Assembly (NCBI GenBank): GCA_045644325.1
Contig: JAZRGT010000054.1
Span: 1-49,354 of the forward strand
Length of the DNA: 49,354 bases
Direction: 5' to 3'
DNA from: CAG-390 sp045644325
GTDB lineage: Bacteria; Bacillota; Clostridia; Oscillospirales; CAG-272
This document shows positions 1 through 8,752 of this stretch, piece by piece. The position numbers and the translations under genes are program-made. How positions within the stretch are numbered: the first letter of the stretch is position 1; each line of letters starts with the position of its first letter. The notes under the pieces were generated by a model. The model was given only the letters and a program-made list of their open reading frames with translations. It ran no database searches and was not told the origin of the DNA.

Positions 1-85
1 TGCTTCAAAAATACGAAGCTCTGCTTCGGATTTTTGGACAGAGTCAACACTTCCCGAATGTAGGGAAGTGTTGTGCTCTGTCACT
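1..85 (+). repeat. R2 hairpin repeat, copy a (cut by window edge)
   Basis: A long stem forms between GACAGAGTCAACACTTCCC (37-55) and GGGAAGTGTTGTGCTCTGTC (63-82), after a smaller hairpin around GAAGCTCTGCTTC. Copies occur at 43577-43683 and, inverted, at 48637-48738. In the 43.6 kb copy the outer stem is GACTTAATAACC paired with GGTTGTTAAGTC, so both arms changed together. Base pairing is therefore what is conserved. The left part of this copy lies outside the window. Confidence 0.7.
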
Positions 86-200
86 TGGCGCGCTCTGCGG
101 AGCGCGCACGATATGCCTTCGGCACGATATATTTCATACGATATGTCGGCTTACGCCGACGTGATATGTCCCGCGTTGCGGAACGTTAAGGTAAAAATCC
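86..200. repeat. mini-hairpin array 1 (spacer CGATAT)
   Basis: Short perfect or near-perfect hairpins follow one another, separated by an almost constant spacer (A)CGATAT or GTGATAT. Units include GCGCGCT/AGCGCGC, TGCC-TTC-GGCA, GTCGGC-TTAC-GCCGAC and GTCCCGC-GTT-GCGGAAC. A related, more degenerate series runs at 355-455, ending in GTTCGCC-TTT-GGCGAAC. No gene is seen in 1-456. Confidence 0.6.
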
Positions 201-317
201 GTTCCGGATTTTTTTCATCTTTATTAAATTTCGCCCTTGATATTGCTTGGGTGCGAAATTCTTCGCCGCGGCGCTGACTGCCCACCCCACCCCCTCCCGC
301 AAGCGGGAGGGGCAGTA
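191..317 (+). repeat. R1 interspersed repeat, copy a
   Basis: About 127 bp built from a first hairpin (AATCCGTTCCGGATT), a core TTTCGCCCTTGATATTG followed by TGGGTGCGAAAT, and a GC-rich end hairpin CCCCTCCCGCAAGCGGGAGGGG. Three other copies lie at 43701-43832, 43983-44116 and 48430-48556, each close to an R2 element. The last hairpin might also act as a terminator, but no gene needs one here. Confidence 0.75.
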
Positions 318-456
318 AGAGAGTGCAGATATCTTTGTTCAGTTTCGGTTAGTGCCTTCGGCGGGTTGCGACTCCGTCGATGCGATATGCTTCGCACGAT
401 AAAGCTACGGCACGATATACCTACGGCAGGATATGTTCGCCTTTGGCGAACGTGTT

Positions 457-975
457 TTATTTATCGCGTCTTCTCGCGTACTTGCGCAGACGGGGCGAAA
501 CGCGCTCCTCTTCCTCGTCCTCGGGAGCGTACATATACTCGGCAACGTCGATGTAAAGTCTTCCGTCAAGGTGGTCGGTCTCGTGGCAGATCGCTCTTGC
601 GAGAAGCTCGGTGCCCTCAAGCACGTATTCCTCACCGTTGCGGTTGAGTGCCTTGACCTTGACGTAATTCGGGCGCTTTACGTGTCCCGAGCGTCCGGGG
701 AGGGAAAGGCAACCCTCGCTGCCCTCCTGCTCGCCCGAGGTTTCGATGATCTCGGGGTTGATCAGCTCCCAAACCTGACCGGGCTCGGTTTCAATTACTA
801 CCGCACGGAGAAGCACGCCGACCTGGGGTGCGGCAAGTCCGACGCCGTTTGCATCGCGCATTGTCTCGATCATATCGTCAAGAAGCGTGATTACGCGGGG
901 TGTGATGCGGGGGATGGGACGGCAGACCGTGCGGAGGGTGGGATCGTTATCTGTGAGAATCTTTCTTTTAGCCAT
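457..975 (-). CDS. def: peptide deformylase
   Basis: Removes the N-formyl group from nascent proteins; a metal-dependent cytoplasmic hydrolase. The 172-residue product has the three family motifs: GVGLAAPQVG near residue 44, EGCLSLPG with the metal-binding Cys near 87, and HETDHLDG with the two His ligands and catalytic Glu near 130. The C-terminus is a charged Glu/Arg tail. It starts at the ATG at 975, 12 nt after the priA stop, so it is probably translated from the priA mRNA. Methionyl-tRNA formyltransferase (fmt), often next in clostridia, is not found in the 456 bp downstream; repeats lie there instead. Identification is firm. Confidence 0.96.
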   Translation of the reverse strand: MAKRKILTDNDPTLRTVCRPIPRITPRVITLLDDMIETMRDANGVGLAAPQVGVLLRAVVIETEPGQVWELINPEIIETSGEQEGSEGCLSLPGRSGHVKRPNYVKVKALNRNGEEYVLEGTELLARAICHETDHLDGRLYIDVAEYMYAPEDEEEERVSPRLRKYARRRDK

Positions 976-987
976 AATAATTGTCCT

Positions 988-3501
988 TTATAAATTAGTT
1001 GGATTGAAATCTATCGAAAGCGTCGGGGCGTTAGCACCCTCGGCGGGGAATTCTGTAAGTAATCGCGCGAAGAGCCGTTTAGAAGCCGTTCCGAGCTTGC
1101 ATTTGACTACCATTCGCATTCGGTAGCGCGAGTCAACGCGGTAAACGGGCGCCTCGAACGGACCGAAGAGTATGAAGGGCAGATCGCGGTATTCCTCCGA
1201 TGACGTGAGCGCTCGGAGGTTGTCGTTCAGTGCGTTAGATGCCTTCAGCACATCTCCCTCAACCTTGCCCGTAACCGTCAGAAGGACGATGTCGCAATAG
1301 GGTGGGAATGTCAGCGCGCGGCGCAGACGGATCGTTCGACGGTAAAAGGTCTCGTAATCCTGCCTGCTCGCAAGCTCGATGACCTCGTGGTCGGGGTTGT
1401 TCGTCTGAATTATCGCGCGGCCGGGCTTGTTTCGCCGTCCTGCTCTGCCGATGACCTGCGTTAGTAGCGCAAAGGTGCGTTCCTCGGCGCGGTAATCGTC
1501 ATAATAGAGCGAGGCGTCTGCAAGAAGCACGCCGACGAGCGTGACGTCGGGGAAATCGTGGCCTTTGGTGACCATCTGTGTTCCGAGGAGGATGTCAGCC
1601 TCGTGCCGCTTGAACTTGCCGAGCAGCTCGCGGTAGGAGTCCTTCGTCCCCGTGGTGTCGGTGTCCATACGCAGAATTTTTGCATTGGGAAGGAGAAGCG
1701 AAAGCTCTTGCTCGACTCTCTGCGTGCCGTAGCCCATACGGATCAGATGCTCGGATTTGCATTCGGGGCATTCCTTTGGAAGCGGCATTCGCCGTCCGCA
1801 CCAATGGCAGACGAGCTCGCCCGCATCGTAATTTCCGCGGCGGGTGTGATAGGTCATTGAAACGCTGCAGGATGGGCACTTGATCGCCTCGCCGCAAACG
1901 GCGCAGGAAACGTAATTGTTGTACCCGCGGCGGTTGAGGAAAAGGATCGATTGCTCGCCTCGCTCGAAGGTTTCAACGAGCGCGGCTGAAAGCTCGGCGC
2001 CGATCGGGGTCAGATTTCCCGTCCGCGCTTCGCCTCTCATATCGGCGACGACGACCTCGGGAAGGACCGCGTTACCGTAGCGTTTTGTCAGTTTTATTAA
2101 GGTGTAAGCACCGTCCTCCGCCTTTTTTCTGCTCTCGAGCGACGGAGTTGCAGAGGCGAGAAGCATAAGTGCCTTTTTCTCGGCACAGCGAAGACGGGCG
2201 ATATCCCTCGCGTGGTAGCGGGGGGATGAATCGGATTTGTAGGTGTGTTCCTGTTCCTCGTCGATGATGACGAGTCCGAGGTTGCGTGTCGGCGCAAAGA
2301 TGGCGGAGCGCGTTCCGATAACGAGCCTTGCCGCGTCGTTTTTGATGCGGTTATAGGAATCCTGACGTTCACCCGCCGACATTCCCGAGTGAAGCAGGGC
2401 GACCTCCTCGCCGTAGCGTGCGCAGAAGATCGAAAGCGTCTGCGGTGTCAGCGCAATTTCGGGCAGAAGAAGGATGACGTCGCGCCCCGATGAGAGAACG
2501 CGGTCGATCAGCGCGAGCATAACGCTCGTTTTTCCGCTTCCCGTGACTCCCTCGAGCAGGGCGGCTTTCGGCTCGCCCGATTCGTAAAGCTCGGTGAGAG
2601 TGGAAAGCGCCGACGATTGCTCGTCGCTGAGGACGAGCTCTTTCTTTTGCGCCGCAGCCTCGGCGTGGGCGCGTATGAGGATAAGATCGCGACAAACCTC
2701 GCGCTTTTCCTCCGAGAGGAGACCTTTTTTAACGAGCGCGGAAAGATTTGCGGACGTGATATTTGCGTTTTCACGAAGCTCGAGCGAGGATATCTCGCTG
2801 CCGCGTTCGATCAGTTTGCGGAGTGCCGCGACCTGACCGTCGGAGCGTAGCTTTGTGACTTTTTTGCCGTTGAGCGTGCCGCCCGAAATATAAATTTCCG
2901 CGGTTTCCGCGTCTACGGCGAGTGAATAGAAGGATTCGCTCTTGCCCTCTGAGGGATCGCGAACCTCGAGCTCGCGGCGGATACAGCCCGCGCGGAGCAG
3001 CTTTTCGATCGATTCGCCCGTGTTTACGCCGAATCGGTACTTGAGCGCTTCCTCACCTATCTGACCGCGGCTGACGATGAGATTGTATATCATCATAGCC
3101 TGCGCGTTTTCGGATATCGCCTTGGTTGGCGGCTTTTCGGCAGGTAAATAGTGCTCCTCAAGCTTTGAGAGAGCGGCGGCGGGGATCATCGTGTGGATCG
3201 CATCCGAGGTTGTGCAGAGCGTATTGGACCGCAAAAAACGCCAGATGCGAAGCATTTCAGGGTCAAGATGCAGGGACTCCGCGCATTTTGCGAGGAGGGG
3301 CTTGATCTTGTCCGCGGGAACCTCGCTTGAATCCTTGACGGCACTGACGAGCGCGATCCTCCGTCTGTTGCCGCCCCCGAAGGGGAGCATAACGAAGTCA
3401 CCGGGAGCGACAGAAACGTCCTCGGGGATCAAATAATCGTATTCGCGATCGAGCTTGAACGGCGCGTCAAGAAGGTACACGCCTGCATATTTTGTTGGCA
3501 T
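988..3501 (-). CDS. priA: primosomal protein N', replication restart helicase
   Basis: A superfamily 2 DNA helicase that reloads the replisome at stalled forks. The 837 residues show the N-terminal 3' DNA-binding domain, Walker A GVTGSGKT, a DEEQ box followed by the aromatic-rich stretch HTYKSDSSPRYHARD, SATPS (motif III), and eight zinc-binding cysteines in four CxxC pairs (CAVC, CPSC, CHWC, CPEC). The C-terminal helicase half has GTQMVTKGHDFP and QVIGRAGR. All key motifs are present and the length is normal. It lies between rpoZ and def as in many clostridia, but coaBC, often found between rpoZ and priA, is missing. Confidence 0.97.
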   Translation of the reverse strand: MPTKYAGVYLLDAPFKLDREYDYLIPEDVSVAPGDFVMLPFGGGNRRRIALVSAVKDSSEVPADKIKPLLAKCAESLHLDPEMLRIWRFLRSNTLCTTSDAIHTMIPAAALSKLEEHYLPAEKPPTKAISENAQAMMIYNLIVSRGQIGEEALKYRFGVNTGESIEKLLRAGCIRRELEVRDPSEGKSESFYSLAVDAETAEIYISGGTLNGKKVTKLRSDGQVAALRKLIERGSEISSLELRENANITSANLSALVKKGLLSEEKREVCRDLILIRAHAEAAAQKKELVLSDEQSSALSTLTELYESGEPKAALLEGVTGSGKTSVMLALIDRVLSSGRDVILLLPEIALTPQTLSIFCARYGEEVALLHSGMSAGERQDSYNRIKNDAARLVIGTRSAIFAPTRNLGLVIIDEEQEHTYKSDSSPRYHARDIARLRCAEKKALMLLASATPSLESRKKAEDGAYTLIKLTKRYGNAVLPEVVVADMRGEARTGNLTPIGAELSAALVETFERGEQSILFLNRRGYNNYVSCAVCGEAIKCPSCSVSMTYHTRRGNYDAGELVCHWCGRRMPLPKECPECKSEHLIRMGYGTQRVEQELSLLLPNAKILRMDTDTTGTKDSYRELLGKFKRHEADILLGTQMVTKGHDFPDVTLVGVLLADASLYYDDYRAEERTFALLTQVIGRAGRRNKPGRAIIQTNNPDHEVIELASRQDYETFYRRTIRLRRALTFPPYCDIVLLTVTGKVEGDVLKASNALNDNLRALTSSEEYRDLPFILFGPFEAPVYRVDSRYRMRMVVKCKLGTASKRLFARLLTEFPAEGANAPTLSIDFNPTNL

Positions 3502-3587
3502 TACGGCTGTACCTCCGAAGGACAGATTAAGTGAGGGTGATGGGGGGTAAAGGGGACGAATTTCAGTAAATTCTTGCGAAGGGGAAA

Positions 3588-3902
3588 TTATGCTTCCTCA
3601 ACAGTCTCCTCGACAGCTTCTTCGGATGCGGGATTTTCTTCCTTCTCCTTGATCACGTATTCGCCGCCGTAGATCTTTTCGATGGCAATCTTTACTGCCT
3701 TTCTGTCGCGGTAGTCGGCGTTAACTGCGTGCTCCATCATGGGGCGGTCGACGTCCTTGTTGCCGGTGAGCTGCTTTTCCGCGTTCTTACGCTGGGTGGA
3801 GTACTCGTCGGTGATGATGCGAGCGCACTTTGCGGTAGCGATCGCGAGCTGATAGCGGTTGAACTTGTCGCCGGTGAGTTCTTTGATGGTAGGGTAGATC
3901 AT
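3588..3902 (-). CDS. rpoZ: RNA polymerase omega subunit
   Basis: Small subunit that helps RNA polymerase assemble by chaperoning the beta' subunit. The 104-residue product opens MIYPTIKELTGDKFNRYQLA and contains the typical helix with AIATAKCARIITDEY, followed by an acidic Glu-rich C-terminal tail. The start at 3902 follows an AAGGAGAAC ribosome binding site. It lies between remA and priA, which supports the assignment. Guanylate kinase (gmk), normally between remA and rpoZ in clostridia, is absent here. Confidence 0.92.
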   Translation of the reverse strand: MIYPTIKELTGDKFNRYQLAIATAKCARIITDEYSTQRKNAEKQLTGNKDVDRPMMEHAVNADYRDRKAVKIAIEKIYGGEYVIKEKEENPASEEAVEETVEEA

Positions 3903-3942
3903 GATTTGTTCTCCTTGTATTTGAAATAATAATTTTTAAAAT

Positions 3943-4203
3943 TTATTCGTCATCGTCGTCGGGGGTGGTGTCACCCTCAAGGCGGCGATTGATCTTGTCG
4001 GTTGTGAGCGCGGAAAGGATCACGTGCTCGGAATCGGTGATTATGACCGATCTCGTCTTGCGGCCGCAGGAAACGTCGATGATTCGTCCCATTTCCTTTG
4101 CGTCCTGTATGAGTCTTTTGATGGGCGCGGACTCGGGGCTGACGAGCGCGACTATGCGCTCGATCGCTATCGAATTTCCGTACCCGATGCTGATGAATTT
4201 CAT
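3943..4203 (-). CDS. remA: RemA/DUF370 family regulatory protein
   Basis: Small DNA-binding protein of the extracellular matrix regulatory family; in Bacillus it forms oligomeric rings that activate matrix and osmoprotection genes. The 86-residue product carries the family signature: FISIGYGNSIAIERIVALVSPESAPIKRLI and a central GR(K)TRSVIITDSEHVILSAL. The C-terminus is an Asp-rich tail. It starts 12 nt after the yicC stop and is followed by rpoZ, the usual neighbourhood. The function in this organism is inferred from the family only. Confidence 0.92.
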   Translation of the reverse strand: MKFISIGYGNSIAIERIVALVSPESAPIKRLIQDAKEMGRIIDVSCGRKTRSVIITDSEHVILSALTTDKINRRLEGDTTPDDDDE

Positions 4204-4215
4204 TTTCGGTGCCTC

Positions 4216-5103
4216 TTACTCGATATTCTGTATCTGTTCGCGGATCTTTTCGGACTCGTTCTTCATCTCAACGACGAGCTTTGCGATCTCGGCATTCTGA
4301 CATTTCGAGCCGATGGTGTTGATCTCGCGACCCGATTCCTGAAGCTGAAAGTCGAATTTGCGTCCGACGGGAGTGTCGAGCTCCGCCATCGCCTCGAGCG
4401 CGGAGAAGTGGGAGCGAAGACGTACAAGCTCCTCGTCGATCGCGATCTTATCCGCCCAGATCGCGCACTCTGTCAGAATGCGGTTTTCGTCAACGGTTAT
4501 GCGGTTGTCGGCAAGGATTGCAACGAGACGCTGGGTGATACGGTCGCGCGCCGCCTCGATCTCACCCTTGGAGATCTCCTCGATACGGTCAACGAGCTCG
4601 CGCAGATGCGAGATCTTGGCAAGAATGTCGCGGCGCAGATTTTCGCCCTCGCGCACGCGCTCCTCGACAAATTCGCGGCAGGCTTCGTCGATAACGGGAA
4701 GAAGATCCTCCCAGATCGCGTCAAGGTCCTCACCGACCTCGCGGACGGTGAAAATATCGCGGTTTTGTGCCACTGTCATGACCGAAATATCATCCTTCAG
4801 ACCGAAACGGTCGCGCAGCTCGTAAAGCGCGGCGAGATATCCCTCGGCGAAAGCTGAGTCGAGTGCGAGCGTGTTGCCTGATGATGAGGAGTTTACGTAA
4901 TTGATGAAAACGTCAACGCGTCCGCGGCTGATCGGGTGAGCCGTGACCGCGCTTTTTATGCGAGCTTCAAGAGGGGAGAGCGTACGGGGAGCCTTTACCG
5001 TGAGGTCGAGGAATTTGCTGTTGACCGATTTGAGCTCGACCGTTATCTCGCGGGAGTCGGTAAGACACACCGCCCGTCCGTATGCCGTCATGCTTCTGAA
5101 CAT
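4216..5103 (-). CDS. yicC: YicC family endoribonuclease
   Basis: YicC-like proteins are stress-related endoribonucleases; the E. coli member cuts the small RNA RyhB. The 295 residues begin MFRSMTAYGRA, the canonical YicC N-terminus, continue with VELKSVNSKFLDLT, and end in the DUF1732 region (FDFQLQESGREINTIGSKC), which holds conserved acidic and Glu residues. It is the first gene of the minus-strand run to def, and a weak AT-rich promoter region lies upstream at 5110-5180. Assignment is secure; the target RNA is unknown. Confidence 0.95.
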   Translation of the reverse strand: MFRSMTAYGRAVCLTDSREITVELKSVNSKFLDLTVKAPRTLSPLEARIKSAVTAHPISRGRVDVFINYVNSSSSGNTLALDSAFAEGYLAALYELRDRFGLKDDISVMTVAQNRDIFTVREVGEDLDAIWEDLLPVIDEACREFVEERVREGENLRRDILAKISHLRELVDRIEEISKGEIEAARDRITQRLVAILADNRITVDENRILTECAIWADKIAIDEELVRLRSHFSALEAMAELDTPVGRKFDFQLQESGREINTIGSKCQNAEIAKLVVEMKNESEKIREQIQNIE

Positions 5104-5441
5104 TGTGGATCTCCTTAATAACAGTTATATTATATCTCAATAATTATTAATATAAGCGAATATATATTTAATTATACTATATTTTAAGGAAAAAGTCAAG
5201 AAGTTTAATAAAATAGCCCTGTTCGTTGACTAACGGGTATAATTGATTTTGTAAAATTTTTATGAATGATGGCGATTGACGGCAGAAAAATGGCGAAAAA
5301 GCGGGGAATGAAAAATGTAAATTTTTTTTAAAGATGCGAAAAAACCGTACTTTTATTGCCAAAGGGTATTGCAAATTTTCGAAAAATATTATATAATAGA
5401 GTGTAATTTTATGAAAACAAAACCACGGAGGTAAAATCACT
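5104..5441. promoter_or_regulatory. divergent yicC/efp intergenic region with efp promoter
   Basis: A 338-bp AT-rich spacer. For efp a good sigma-A promoter is visible: TTGCAA, a 17-nt spacer, then TATAAT around 5393-5398, with the GGAGG ribosome binding site just before 5442. The yicC side has TATAAT-like boxes in reverse near 5125 but no clear -35 box. No convincing gene or structured RNA is seen; open frames crossing this region have no ribosome binding site. Confidence 0.6.
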
Positions 5442-5999
5442 ATGGTATCAGCAGGCGATTTCAAAAACGGCGTAACTTTCGAAATGGAGGGTAACGTATT
5501 CCAGGTTATCGAGTTCCAGCACGTAAAGCCCGGTAAGGGCGCGGCATTCGTCCGCACTAAGATGAAGAACGTAATTACCGGTGCGGTAATCGAGCGTTCC
5601 TTCTCCCCCACAGACAAGTTTGACAGCGCATTTATCGAGAGAAGAGATATGCAGTACTCTTACTCTGACGGCGACCTTTACTACTTCATGGACATGGAGT
5701 CCTTTGATATGGTTCCCCTTAACGCAGAGGTTCTTCCCGATTCCTTCAAGTTCGTTAAGGAAGAGATGATGTGCAAGCTTTGCTCCTTCAAGGGCAAGGT
5801 ATTCAGCGTTGAGCCCCCCACATTCGTTGAGCTCGAGATCACCGATACCGATCCCGGCTTCGCAGGCAACACCGCAACCAATACTCTCAAGCCCGCAACT
5901 CTCGAGACCGGCGCAGAGATCAAGGTTCCCCTCTTCATCGAGGTTGGCGAGATCATCAAGATCGACACCAGAACCGGCGAGTATCTCTCCCGCGCATAA
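5442..5999 (+). CDS. efp: translation elongation factor P
   Basis: EF-P enters the ribosome between the P and E sites and relieves stalling on polyproline stretches. The 185-residue product has the three beta-barrel domains of the family: N-terminal KOW-like domain with the PGKGAAF loop whose Lys faces the peptidyl-transfer centre, a middle OB domain (FMDMESFDMVPL), and the C-terminal domain with TATNTLKPATLETGAEIKVPLFI. The start follows ACGGAGGTAAAATCACT. Codon use is strongly biased, as expected for a highly expressed gene. It is 15 nt upstream of the next gene. EF-P may matter here because the window encodes several Pro-rich surface proteins. Confidence 0.97.
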   Translation: MVSAGDFKNGVTFEMEGNVFQVIEFQHVKPGKGAAFVRTKMKNVITGAVIERSFSPTDKFDSAFIERRDMQYSYSDGDLYYFMDMESFDMVPLNAEVLPDSFKFVKEEMMCKLCSFKGKVFSVEPPTFVELEITDTDPGFAGNTATNTLKPATLETGAEIKVPLFIEVGEIIKIDTRTGEYLSRA

Positions 6000-6014
6000 T
6001 TCCCGAGGTGTGAT

Positions 6015-6362
6015 ATGACACTCAAGGAAAAGGTAGCTTATATCAAGGGCCTTTCCGACGGACTTAATCTTGACACTGCAACCGCAGAGGGCAAGATCAT
6101 TGCCGCTATGATGGACCTTCTTGAGGATATGGCATCCGATATCGAGGATATCGAGGAGAGCATCGAGTACCTCGGCGACTACGTTGAGGAAGTTGACAAG
6201 GATCTCGGCGAGCTCGAAGAGTTCTGCTACGAGGATGACTGCGATTGCTGCGATTGCGAAGATTGTGATTGCGATTGCGACGATTGCACCTGCCTTGCAT
6301 GCCTTGACGAAGAATTTGACTTCGACGACGAGGACGAAGAGGCTGAAGAAGAGAACGAGTAA
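6015..6362 (+). CDS. CD1247-type N-terminal domain protein with Cys/Asp-rich tail
   Basis: The 115-residue product starts like the CD1247 N-terminal family of clostridia: MTLKEKVAYIKGLSDGLNLD followed by a long acidic helix (MMDLLEDMASDIEDIEESIEYL). Family members usually end in a zinc ribbon with separated CPxC pairs. Here residues 75-95 are instead an alternating Cys/Asp tract (DCDCCDCEDCDCDCDDCTC) with about ten cysteines, then an Asp/Glu-only tail. The tract could bind several metal ions, but that is inference. It sits 15 nt after efp with its own ribosome binding site and a terminator follows at 6374. No function is known for the family. Confidence 0.75.
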   Translation: MTLKEKVAYIKGLSDGLNLDTATAEGKIIAAMMDLLEDMASDIEDIEESIEYLGDYVEEVDKDLGELEEFCYEDDCDCCDCEDCDCDCDDCTCLACLDEEFDFDDEDEEAEEENE

Positions 6363-6373
6363 TTCTCGCAATA

Positions 6374-6411
6374 AAACGGGGTTGTTGGATTTTAGGACAG
6401 CCCCGTTCTTT
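6374..6411 (+). terminator. terminator after the CD1247-like gene
   Basis: ACGGGGTTGT pairs with ACAGCCCCGT around an A/T-rich loop, followed by TCTTTG. It closes the efp transcription unit. Just downstream (6415-6455) are tandem short direct repeats AGGTAAG and AGGGCAG. Confidence 0.65.
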
Positions 6412-6518
6412 GTTGAGGTAAGAGGTAAGAGGTAAGAGGGCAGAGGGCAGAGGTATGGAAACTTTTCTCGCTTTGCTCGAAAAGATTTTTATTAAATTTA
6501 GCTTTCAGGAGATCAAAA

Positions 6519-7028
6519 ATGAACAACAATCCTTTTGACAATTACCGCGGAACGTCGGACAGTGCGGTCAGGAATAATCTGCGCGAGCTGCCGATGGGGT
6601 GGTATAAATTCCTCATCTACGTTGCGCTGTGGTTTTCCGCAGCGGTAAATATCCTCGGTGCGCTTCCGTATTTTACGGGTACGTCGCAGACGGAGGAGAT
6701 ACTTGCGCAGTTCCCGATCCTTTCGACGATTGATCTTTTTTACGGTGTTTTGACTCTCGGAATGGGTGCTCTTGCGCTCTATACCCGCTTTGCGCTTGCA
6801 GGCTATAAGAAAAACGCTCCCTCGCTTGTCGTCGGACTTTATGCCTACGGACTCGTCATTTCCCTTGGCTACAATGCCGCAGTGCTTGCGATAACCTCGT
6901 CGGTCTACGATCCCGTCGATCTCATAATCACGGGAATGTCGGTCTGCACCTCGGTTATCATCAACGCCGCGCTCGTGATCTGTAACCATATTTATTTCAA
7001 GAAGAGAAAAAGGCTGTTTAATAAATAA
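6519..7028 (+). CDS. hypothetical four-helix membrane protein
   Basis: No family recognised. The 169-residue product has a polar N-terminus of about 27 residues and four predicted membrane helices: roughly 29-52 (YKFLIYVALWFSAAVNILGA), 70-90, 105-125 and 137-157. It ends with a basic cytoplasmic tail (FKKRKRLFNK). A GGAG ribosome binding site precedes the ATG. It ends 2 nt before the FAD oxidoreductase gene and may be co-transcribed with it, but nothing in the sequence ties the two functions together. Confidence 0.7.
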   Translation: MNNNPFDNYRGTSDSAVRNNLRELPMGWYKFLIYVALWFSAAVNILGALPYFTGTSQTEEILAQFPILSTIDLFYGVLTLGMGALALYTRFALAGYKKNAPSLVVGLYAYGLVISLGYNAAVLAITSSVYDPVDLIITGMSVCTSVIINAALVICNHIYFKKRKRLFNK

Positions 7029-7030
7029 AA

Positions 7031-8323
7031 ATGGAAAAGCTTACTTATTCAAATAACATTCCGTACCTCGGCGAATACGAGGTATGCGTTATCGGCGGCG
7101 GTCCCGCGGGCGTTTGCGCCGCTATCGAAGCGGCTCGCGAGGGTAAGAAGACCGTTATCGTTGAGTCCACGGGCATGCTCGGCGGTATGGCAACAGCCGC
7201 GCTCGTCGGACCCTTTATGACCTGCTATGACAGCAAGGGCGAGGAGCGGGTGGTTCGCGGGCTTTTCGACGAGATCATTGAGCGCACTATCGCCATCGGC
7301 GGCGCACTTTCGCCCGACGAAACCGACGCGCCGAGCGTTTATACTTCATTTTTGAAGAAATACCACCGCCGCGTCACGCCCTTCGATTCCTACGCGCTCC
7401 AGCTCGTGCTTGACAGAATGTGCATCGAGGCGGGAGTTGAGATCTTCCTTTATACTAAATACGTCGACAGCGTGTGCAAGGGCGGCGCGATCGACTCGAT
7501 CGTCCTCGCCGCGCCCGAGGGACTCGTTGCTCTCAAGGCGAAGCTCTACGTCGACTGCACGGGTAACGCAGACGTCGCCGAAAAATCCGGCGTTGAGACC
7601 TGGTGGGGCTCCGAGGACGGAATGCCGCCTCAGCCGGGAACTCTGTTCTTTGAGGTCGACGATGCAGATGATAATGCATTTGAGGGCAGAGGCAGCCGAC
7701 CCACGCTTCCCACAAAATGCTACAGAAAACCGATCCCCGGAACATACAAGGTCAACCATTTCCGCGTTTACGGCGTCAACGCCAACAGCGCGCGCAGTAT
7801 GACGGATGCCCACATCGAGGCACGCGAGCAGGTGCTCGACTCTTATAGAGATCTGCTTGAAACCGAGGGATTTGAGCATTGCAAGATCACGCAGGTCGCG
7901 CCCGTCCTCGGCATCCGCGAGTCGCGCCACATCGTCGGCAAGTACCGCCTGACGGTAAACGATATCTCCGAGGGAGTGTTTTTCGACGATACCGTCGTAG
8001 TTTTCGGCTACGGAATGGACGTTCACAGCCGTGACGGCAAGATCTCGGGCGGCTTCCACGGCAAGGTCGCGAGAAAATACACCATTCCCTACCGTTCTCT
8101 CGTGCCTGAGGGATGTACCAATCTCCTCGTTGCGGGCAGACCGATTTCCGCAGAGTCGCAGGCGGCGGGCGCATTCCGCGTAATCCCCGGCTGTATGGCT
8201 ATGGGACAGGCGGCGGGTCAGGCTTGCGCGATCGCACTCAACAGCGGCAAACCCGTCGGCGAGATCGACACCGACCTTCTTCGTGAAAATCTCCGCGCAC
8301 ACGGGGCGATAGTTGATTATTGA
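7031..8323 (+). CDS. FAD-dependent oxidoreductase (FAD_oxidored family)
   Basis: A 430-residue flavoprotein of the PF12831 type. Residues 18-40 form the Rossmann dinucleotide motif (VIGGGPAGVCAAIEAAREGK) with the following acidic residue VES, then the family block GMLGGMATAALVGPF. Further family blocks are LYVDCTGNADVAEKSG and, near the C-terminus, LLVAGRPISAESQAAGAFRVIPGCMAMGQAAG. Substrates of this family are mostly unknown. The start at 7031 lies 2 nt after the preceding gene. Family call is firm; substrate unknown. Confidence 0.88.
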   Translation: MEKLTYSNNIPYLGEYEVCVIGGGPAGVCAAIEAAREGKKTVIVESTGMLGGMATAALVGPFMTCYDSKGEERVVRGLFDEIIERTIAIGGALSPDETDAPSVYTSFLKKYHRRVTPFDSYALQLVLDRMCIEAGVEIFLYTKYVDSVCKGGAIDSIVLAAPEGLVALKAKLYVDCTGNADVAEKSGVETWWGSEDGMPPQPGTLFFEVDDADDNAFEGRGSRPTLPTKCYRKPIPGTYKVNHFRVYGVNANSARSMTDAHIEAREQVLDSYRDLLETEGFEHCKITQVAPVLGIRESRHIVGKYRLTVNDISEGVFFDDTVVVFGYGMDVHSRDGKISGGFHGKVARKYTIPYRSLVPEGCTNLLVAGRPISAESQAAGAFRVIPGCMAMGQAAGQACAIALNSGKPVGEIDTDLLRENLRAHGAIVDY

Positions 8324-8329
8324 TCAAAG

Positions 8330-8628
8330 TGCAGAATGAAGAGTGCAGAGTGCAGAGTTAAGGTAAATTTTCGCCGAGGCGAAAATTTCACATCTTTAAT
8401 TATGTGCTGTGCCGATGAGATTTTGTGCCGATAAATCTATAACAGGTAAATAAAAAGCTCGGATATCTTGAAGTGTTTGCTTCAAAATATCCGAGTTTTT
8501 TGATATTAAATTATCTCATTCAGCAAAGGGATATCAACACCGAATTAATTTATCACAATACTCTGTTTCCGAGCAAAGCGAGGAAATATACCTCAACTCT
8601 GCACTCTGCACTCTTCATTCTGCACTCT
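8330..8628. repeat. ~300-bp element with 30-bp inverted ends
   Basis: AGTGCAGAATGAAGAGTGCA and the following bases at 8330-8361 are repeated inverted at 8595-8628. Between them are a terminator-like hairpin (CTCGGATATCTTGAAG pairing with CTTCAAAATATCCGAG, then TTTTTT, 8458-8503), a hairpin TTTTCGCC/GGCGAAAA near 8366, and AT-rich sequence. It carries no gene and looks like a miniature mobile element or a palindromic repeat, though target duplications were not established. Confidence 0.6.
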
Positions 8629-8752
8629 AATTACACAACGCCATTTACCATTATATCACACCTTTGTCAAGATGTCAAGTACAAATTCATCATAATGCCT
8701 AAATTCTGCGATATATACAAAAAATAATTGTATACTTTGTGGAGTTTGTATA

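Noticed and set aside
5177..5617. minus-strand protein gene of about 146 residues
   Set aside because: It runs across the efp promoter and into the efp coding region in antisense, has no ribosome binding site and resembles no protein.
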